Shown here: positions 33,454 to 37,715 of the stretch, one piece after another
Position numbering within the stretch: the first letter of the stretch is position 1
How the letters are laid out: each line of letters begins with the position of its first letter
DNA from: Brucella daejeonensis
GTDB taxonomy: Bacteria > Pseudomonadota > Alphaproteobacteria > Rhizobiales > Rhizobiaceae
Reading direction: 5' to 3'
NCBI RefSeq assembly: GCF_014199265.1
Contig: NZ_JACIJG010000029.1
Coordinates: forward strand, 1 to 37,715
DNA: 37,715 nt
Position numbers and translations under genes: made by a program
The notes under the pieces: generated by a model
Told to the model about the DNA's origin: nothing
What the model saw: only the letters and a program-made list of their open reading frames with translations
Database searches by the model: none

Positions 33454-34893
33454 ATGGCGGGTAAAAGAGATCTCTTAACGCGTGTGGAATTCACCGGTTA
33501 CTGGTGGATTGACGCCGAATCCGAAAGAAATGTGGCGGGTGTATTCACATATGACCCTCAAGAGGGTTGCACGCTCGCACTACACGGCGATCTTTGGGAA
33601 CAACCGGATGGAGAAATCCCCCCGATCCTAAGAGGCCTATCGTCATCTGGCGACAAGATCACTCTGCTGAACTGTTTGGTGCTTCGAAATAAACTGCGAA
33701 GTGGCTCGTTCAACGTCGTTGAGCTCGCATGCCACATCGCGTTGATAGGTAATTATTATCCCGATGAGAGTCTGATGTTCCGTAAGTCGTCGGTGAGGTT
33801 CACCAACCTCGATGATTGGATATTCGCGCGCTACGTTGAAATGAAGCCTCGCAAGAATGGGGATCTCGTCTTCTCTGTGAAAAGGGGCCGGCAAGCTACG
33901 CTCAAATGCTCCGCCGGCGGCTATGAGGCGCGTCTCATCGGAGAATTTAGGGCGAATGCGAACTCTCTCGGCGCCGAGGTGAGTGCTGGAACGGAGCTTT
34001 ACGTCGTTGCCAAGAAGCCGCAAGAACTGGCTTGGCATTTGTCCGAGATTGAGAGCATCAACGATCTCGCCTCTCTTGTCTTTGCCGCTCCGACGTTTCT
34101 TCTCAGCGTTTCCATGTACGGAGAGACGAAGCGATCAGAGCGATTCGGCAGCCAAACCGAAAAGGTATCGGCTTTCTTCTATCGTGATGGCCTGCGTCCG
34201 CCCGCCCGCTCTGTTTATCCTCTTATCGCGCTGAAACGCCTCCAGATCGTGTCTCCGGACATCCTCAGTGTTTGGCGTGAAGCAAGTGATCGGTTCCGCG
34301 AGGTGATTGATCTCGTTATCCTGATCCTTGGGCAACATCATAAGACGGTCGGGGCCGGTTTCCTGCTGTCGATGCAAGCCTTTGAGGCATTTGATCGCCT
34401 GGTCCATCCCGAACAACTCGTTTCGGACGACGACTTCAAGGTCGTCTCCGATGCGATGATCCGTGCGATACCACCGGGTACCCAAATCCGATTGCGTGAT
34501 AAGATGAAGGCGGCGATCCAGTACGCCAACGAGCCATCCTTGCGAAACCGGCTCACCAGCTTGCATAAGCGGATCGCCGAACAATACGCACCTGAGGCTT
34601 TGGGTTTTAAAAAGTCTTCTCTTGAGTTGCTTGTGAAGACACGCAACTATCTGACGCATTACCCGGAAGCACTGAAACCGTTCATTCTGTCAGAAGATAA
34701 GATGGCCGAAGAAACGGACCGAATGTGCCTGATCATTCTGCTATCCATATTTGATGAGCTTCGCGTCTCTCCTTTGGAAATTCTGCGGGCCGTGTTTCTT
34801 CACAACAGGTTTCGCCGTTTCGTCGGTGAACTTGAGGAATCGATCTTGAAGAAGCAGCAGGAGTCGGGCGGGTCGCAAGAGCAAAAGCGATAG
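33454..34893 (+). CDS. apeA: ApeA-like HEPN-domain antiphage protein
   Basis: 479 aa. The N-terminal part (FTGYWWIDAESERNVAGVFTYDPQEGCTLALHGDL) matches the ApeA N-terminal domain pattern, with Trp-Trp and Gly-rich strands. The C-terminal HEPN domain has the RNase motif R-x4-H at Arg397-His402 (KTRNYLTHY), followed by a hydrophobic helix (MCLIILLSIFDEL). ApeA proteins act as toxic RNases in abortive phage defence. Codon use is more AT-rich than that of the noc genes. The PGA hydrolase gene follows within 24-36 bp, so the two may be co-transcribed. Confidence 0.8.
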   Translation: MAGKRDLLTRVEFTGYWWIDAESERNVAGVFTYDPQEGCTLALHGDLWEQPDGEIPPILRGLSSSGDKITLLNCLVLRNKLRSGSFNVVELACHIALIGNYYPDESLMFRKSSVRFTNLDDWIFARYVEMKPRKNGDLVFSVKRGRQATLKCSAGGYEARLIGEFRANANSLGAEVSAGTELYVVAKKPQELAWHLSEIESINDLASLVFAAPTFLLSVSMYGETKRSERFGSQTEKVSAFFYRDGLRPPARSVYPLIALKRLQIVSPDILSVWREASDRFREVIDLVILILGQHHKTVGAGFLLSMQAFEAFDRLVHPEQLVSDDDFKVVSDAMIRAIPPGTQIRLRDKMKAAIQYANEPSLRNRLTSLHKRIAEQYAPEALGFKKSSLELLVKTRNYLTHYPEALKPFILSEDKMAEETDRMCLIILLSIFDELRVSPLEILRAVFLHNRFRRFVGELEESILKKQQESGGSQEQKR

Positions 34894-34917
34894 TCCCGAC
34901 GGCTGTGGATTATCAAG

Positions 34918-35589
34918 ATGGGCCGGATCATGGCTGGAAGCGGACAACAGGGGATTGGGTTGAAGAACGACTGGTATGAGTGCTTCAGTCAGTTGGAGCA
35001 AAAGGAACGGGAAGGGATCGACTTTAGCCGGTTGGCAGTTGATCGCGCATCGGCGATCGCGGTCGTCGCACCCCATGGCGGGGAAATCGAACCTCATACC
35101 TCGATCATTGCCAGGACGATCGCAGGCCACACACTGTCGCTTTATCTTTTCGAGGGGCTGAGGCCGCATCGCGATCATTGCGAACTACATATCACTTCGG
35201 AAAAATTCGATGAGCCCTTTGCGGCGCCTATAGTATCTGCGGCACAGATAGTCCTTGGCGTTCATGGTCGGGCAGATAATGGAGACGGTGAAACCACTTG
35301 GGTCGGCGGTCTCGATTTTCAGCGACGTGACGGGATTGTCGCCGCACTCGTTAAGGCGGGTTACTCTGCGGAGATCAGGCGACCGGGCCAATCTCTCGCC
35401 GGCGCCGCACAAAACAACATCTGCAATCGCGGAAGGACTCGAGCCGGGGTGCAGTTGGAGATCCCTCGATCGCTACGTGATCAGCTCGCCGGAAATGGCG
35501 AGAAGCTGGCGCGTTTCGCCAACGCTGTCCTGCTTGGAATGAAAACCGGAGAAGAAGGCGCGGTTGATGCCGTGGAGCCTCTGGGTTGA
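34918..35589 (+). CDS. Poly-gamma-glutamate hydrolase family protein (DUF867)
   Basis: 223 aa from ATG 34918, or 219 from ATG 34930; neither has a strong RBS. The family is recognised from VVAPHGGEIEPHTSIIARTIAG, SLYLFEGLRP, LHITSEKFDEPFA, LGVHGRADN and WVGGLD, in the right order, including the His and Glu residues that bind zinc. These enzymes cut gamma-linked polyglutamate or related amide polymers, and phages and prophages encode them. No secretion signal is seen, so it is probably cytosolic. Its place in a defence cluster is unusual. The stop codon lies inside the -35 box of the next promoter. Confidence 0.85.
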   Translation: MGRIMAGSGQQGIGLKNDWYECFSQLEQKEREGIDFSRLAVDRASAIAVVAPHGGEIEPHTSIIARTIAGHTLSLYLFEGLRPHRDHCELHITSEKFDEPFAAPIVSAAQIVLGVHGRADNGDGETTWVGGLDFQRRDGIVAALVKAGYSAEIRRPGQSLAGAAQNNICNRGRTRAGVQLEIPRSLRDQLAGNGEKLARFANAVLLGMKTGEEGAVDAVEPLG

Positions 35590-35631
35590 TAATTATCGCT
35601 GATAGCCATATATATAAACCCTGACTATCAA
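35586..35631 (+). promoter_or_regulatory. Strong promoter and TGATA operator of the RES/Xre operon
   Basis: TTGATA (35586-35591), 17 bases, TATATA (35609-35614): near-consensus -35 and -10. TGATA half-sites at 35587 and 35600 face TATCA at 35626-35630, bracketing the -10. This is the expected layout for autorepression by the antitoxin. The TGA stop of the upstream gene lies in the -35 box. Confidence 0.75.
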
Positions 35632-35672
35632 CCACGTACTGCTCCCGCGACGGCGTGAGCCGTGAGTAGGCC

Positions 35673-36776
35673 ATGAGTGAACAAACGATATCTGCGGCCG
35701 ACATCGATCCGGTCGTACGCGCTGCTGCGGAACTGCATGCTCGAGAAGCAGGGCAGACACTCTCTCAGTACCTTGCTGGTCTCGTATTCAACCAACCAAC
35801 CGCAGGAGACACGGAACGGTGGAACGAGAAGTCGTCTAGTCATCAATGGCGATTGAGCCCCCATTGGGCAGACAGCGAGGAGTTTCACCACTGGAATATG
35901 CGTGTTCGCGAGACGCTTCTCCCTAACGTTTCGGCTAGCCCTACGCTGAAGCTTGTCTTCGTCTTCAATTCGCGGCTCCACTCGGCAGCACTTCTTATGG
36001 GGGCTGCATTTCACGAGGCGTCGGTGTCGGATTTCGAGCTGCCCCGGTACCAGCGTTCACCCGTTCACCGTATTCAAAAGAGGCGAAACTGGTACTCGCA
36101 CATCGTGGATGACTGTCTCGCGCGTTCGAAGGAGGTTCGACAGGCTCTGTTGCACAGGTGGACCCCGACGCCACGCGCCGAGCAACTGGCTATCGATGCT
36201 TTCGTTTTGTTGACCGAGTTGACACCGGCTCGTACCGAGCTGTTGAGACTTTGCCAATATGACAGGCCCCGAGCCTTCTCGGAACTTGCCAAGCACATTG
36301 ATCTCGCCGCCGACCAGTTTCAGCTCTCGGCCGATCTCTTGGCGGAGGTTGAGGGAGGAACCAGGGCGATCGAATTGAGCGATGAGCAGAGGTTCGTCAA
36401 CATCAGCACTGCTCTTCTCGATCGCTCCGGCGGCGGGGTTTCCCTGACGGAAGGCGCGAGGGTGCTCGGCACGACCCGCCAGGCGCTCCATAAGCGGGTC
36501 AAGCTAGGCTCGGCATTCGGTCTCATGCACGGATCGGAAATCGTTCTTCCCAAGTTCCAGTTCGTAACCATCGACAATGAGACGCGCTTGCTCGAGGGGT
36601 TGGCCAAGGTCACCAAACTCTTTGATGACAGCGGCGCAGGCCGTTGGTCGATGCTGCAGTTTCTGATCGACACCGATCCCAACCTCGCAGACACACCACA
36701 GCGAATTCTTGCTGAAGGACGCGTTAGCGACGTCGTAACGGCGGCCAAAGCCTATCTTGGCATGGATGAGGGCTGA
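35673..36776 (+). CDS. Xre/MbcA-like antitoxin, enlarged, paired with RES toxin
   Basis: 367 aa. The last ~130 residues are antitoxin-like: a helix-turn-helix (GGGVSLTEGARVLGTTRQALHKRVKLG, about 255-281) and a C-terminal toxin-binding-like domain (SMLQFLIDTDPNLADTPQRILAEGRVSDVVTAAKAYLG) that resembles the DUF2384 region of MbcA/ParS antitoxins. The N-terminal ~230 residues have no family I can name; one section (QTLSQYLAGLVF) resembles a ribbon-helix-helix segment. Usual antitoxins of this family are 130-160 aa. It would neutralise the RES toxin that starts two bases after its stop and repress the shared promoter. Confidence 0.78.
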   Translation: MSEQTISAADIDPVVRAAAELHAREAGQTLSQYLAGLVFNQPTAGDTERWNEKSSSHQWRLSPHWADSEEFHHWNMRVRETLLPNVSASPTLKLVFVFNSRLHSAALLMGAAFHEASVSDFELPRYQRSPVHRIQKRRNWYSHIVDDCLARSKEVRQALLHRWTPTPRAEQLAIDAFVLLTELTPARTELLRLCQYDRPRAFSELAKHIDLAADQFQLSADLLAEVEGGTRAIELSDEQRFVNISTALLDRSGGGVSLTEGARVLGTTRQALHKRVKLGSAFGLMHGSEIVLPKFQFVTIDNETRLLEGLAKVTKLFDDSGAGRWSMLQFLIDTDPNLADTPQRILAEGRVSDVVTAAKAYLGMDEG

Positions 36777-36778
36777 GA

Positions 36779-37396
36779 GTGCCGACCTCTACTGCTCCGA
36801 CAGCCCGCTTTCCCTCGGGACTAAGAATTACTGCGTTGGATGCGGGCGACGTGGTTGTCCGAATCCATCAGAAGATTCATGGTGCGATCTTCTTCGGGCC
36901 AGCGTCCGGTGCTACGCCTCAAGGTCGATTCGATGCGCCTGCTGGCCAGTACCGGCTATTGTACGCAGCCCAACGTCTGGAAGGGGCATTTGTTGAGACC
37001 GTACTGCGTAGGCCTGCGAACCGCATCGTTCGGCGAGCGTTTGTGGACGAACGCATGTGGACACCGCTTCGCATGCAGCGCCAACTGGTCTTAGCGAAGT
37101 TGATGGATGAAGGCCTGCTCTTTCACGGTGTAGATGCTTCCATCAGCGCCGGCGCAGACTACGCCCCGTCACGTGCGCTCGCGCTGGCTTTGCACGAAGA
37201 CTACCCGGACTTGGACGGTTTGGCGTATCGGTCCCGACATAATAACGGCGAGGTTTGCTATGCCCTGTTTGACCGTGTCCTGTCGAGCGACCTTGTGACA
37301 TTGCCCGGGCAGCGATTTGAAGATGACCCGACGAGAACCGACCAGCTGATGCGTCTGCATGGTGCGGTTTTCGATACGAGCCTTGCAATCGCCTGA
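36779..37396 (+). CDS. RES-domain toxin (NAD-degrading)
   Basis: 205 aa from GTG 36779. The RES domain is recognised from GRFDAPAGQYRLLYAAQRLEGAFVETVLRRP and GLAYRSRHNNGEVCYALFDRV, with the conserved Arg, Glu and Ser. RES toxins resemble ADP-ribosyltransferases and deplete NAD+ by phosphorolysis or hydrolysis; the Xre-type antitoxin just upstream holds them inactive. The two-base gap means translational coupling. Type II toxin-antitoxin pairs stabilise mobile elements and can act in phage defence. Confidence 0.85.
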   Translation: MPTSTAPTARFPSGLRITALDAGDVVVRIHQKIHGAIFFGPASGATPQGRFDAPAGQYRLLYAAQRLEGAFVETVLRRPANRIVRRAFVDERMWTPLRMQRQLVLAKLMDEGLLFHGVDASISAGADYAPSRALALALHEDYPDLDGLAYRSRHNNGEVCYALFDRVLSSDLVTLPGQRFEDDPTRTDQLMRLHGAVFDTSLAIA

Positions 37397-37478
37397 TCAG
37401 AAAAATCGGATGGGCGATATCTCGGGCTTGGACCAGCGGCAGCCAGTGAATGGAATGCTTCGCGCCCCGACGTTTTAG

Positions 37479-37621
37479 CACTACTTTGGCAGAATTGAGT
37501 TTTCGCTTTGAAAGTGGTGTTGACAGTGTGGACATCGGATCTGTGCTGCGGATACCGATGAGCGAGCCGCCAGATGCAAAAGGATCGGTTGCAGCTTGAG
37601 AAGATAGGTCGACGGCTTCAG
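37479..37621 (-). mobile_element. Remnant 3' end of a second, diverged IS701-family element
   Basis: The end at 37479-37499 reads CACTACTTTGGCAGAATTGAG, one base longer than the intact element's repeat, with TTAG outside (37475-37478), a YTAR-type site. It is in the opposite orientation to the element at 97-1513. The inner part is cut off at 37621 by the IS3-family end. Confidence 0.85.
37481..37621 (-). pseudogene. IS701-family transposase, last 46 residues
   Basis: The minus frame reads KPSTYLLKLQPILLHLAARS, then QIRCPHCQHHF, then ILPK and a TAG in the terminal repeat. This matches the C-terminus predicted for the intact element after its frameshift (EIRCPHCNHQIG ... NLPK, TAG). The N-terminal part is lost. 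The match independently supports the frameshift reading in the left-hand copy. Confidence 0.85.
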
Positions 37622-37715
37622 TGAACCGCGCCGGGTTTGCCGGAGACCGTTTGGTTTAAGTTATGCGGCCATGGGTGGCGCGTCCAGCATGGCGTGATAT
37701 CGTTCTTCGGCCTCG
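37622..37715 (-). mobile_element. IS3-family element, end (runs off window)
   Basis: TGAACCGCGCCGGGTTTGCC from 37622 has the TGA-started end typical of IS3-family (IS51/IS511-like) elements. The transposase stop lies 39 bases in, on the minus strand. The element sits inside the IS701-family remnant. Confidence 0.8.
37661..37715 (-). CDS. IS3-family transposase OrfB, C-terminal 17 codons (partial)
   Basis: Read on minus from the window edge, the frame encodes EAEERYHAMLDAPPMAA followed by TAA at 37663-37661. This is the usual tail of IS3-family integrase-type transposases. The rest is outside the window. Confidence 0.75.
   Translation of the reverse strand, partial: EAEERYHAMLDAPPMAA

Overview
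The window is about 37.7 kb of mostly GC-rich alphaproteobacterial accessory DNA, most like Rhizobiales (Agrobacterium, Rhizobium, Ochrobactrum and relatives). The clues are the trb operon ending in trbI, a DUF2274 gene and a LysR gene, a Ti-plasmid-style noc (nopaline) catabolic region, a DUF3422 gene, and IS5, IS701 and IS3 family insertion sequences. It reads as part of an integrative conjugative element, or a plasmid segment, that carries a catabolic island and a defence island. No chromosomal housekeeping gene is visible.

Layout. (1) 1-1517: the 5' end of an IS5-family element (transposase on minus), then a complete IS701-family element (97-1513) with perfect 19-bp terminal repeats and a CTAA target duplication; its transposase has a frameshift at an A8 run. 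(2) 1582-2295: a TIR-domain protein with an N-terminal Cys/His motif and a Tyr/Ser/Gly-rich linker. (3) 2646-12287: a mating-pair-formation operon trbB-C-D-E-J-K-L-F-G-I plus DUF2274, followed by a convergent LysR gene. The traG gene usually found upstream of trbB is not here. (4) 13794-21238, minus strand: a catabolic operon noxB-(2Fe-2S subunit)-noxA-arginase-opine dehydrogenase-like-ornithine cyclodeaminase-DUF3422. (5) 21853-25848, plus strand: hyuA-hyuB, an ATP-dependent hydantoinase/oxoprolinase pair. (6) 25967-26887: a second LysR gene. (7) 27002-30205, minus strand: the nocP-T-Q-M ABC importer, with nocR (LysR) divergent at 30459-31361. (8) 31958-37396: a defence and toxin-antitoxin cluster of lower GC: Shedu-like nuclease, a chemotaxis-receptor remnant, an ApeA-like HEPN protein, a poly-gamma-glutamate hydrolase family protein and a RES/Xre toxin-antitoxin pair. 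(9) 37479-37715: the 3' end of a second, diverged IS701-family element, cut by an IS3-family element that runs off the window.

How the genes fit together. NocPTQM would import nopaline or its lactam pyronopaline. HyuAB could open the lactam ring with ATP. The three-subunit opine oxidase would release arginine and 2-oxoglutarate. Arginase would give ornithine and urea, and ornithine cyclodeaminase would give proline. A sequence of about 60 bp, with a 22-bp identical core, lies both upstream of nocR (30401-30461) and in the nox/hyuA divergent gap (21512-21571). This suggests that one regulator, probably NocR, controls both parts as a regulon.

Most unusual points: a Ti-like opine catabolic island next to a trb operon with no vir or T-DNA genes in view; the duplicated operator; the hyuAB link to a lactam opine; DUF3422 at the end of the catabolic operon; and the HEPN plus PGA-hydrolase pair inside a defence cluster.
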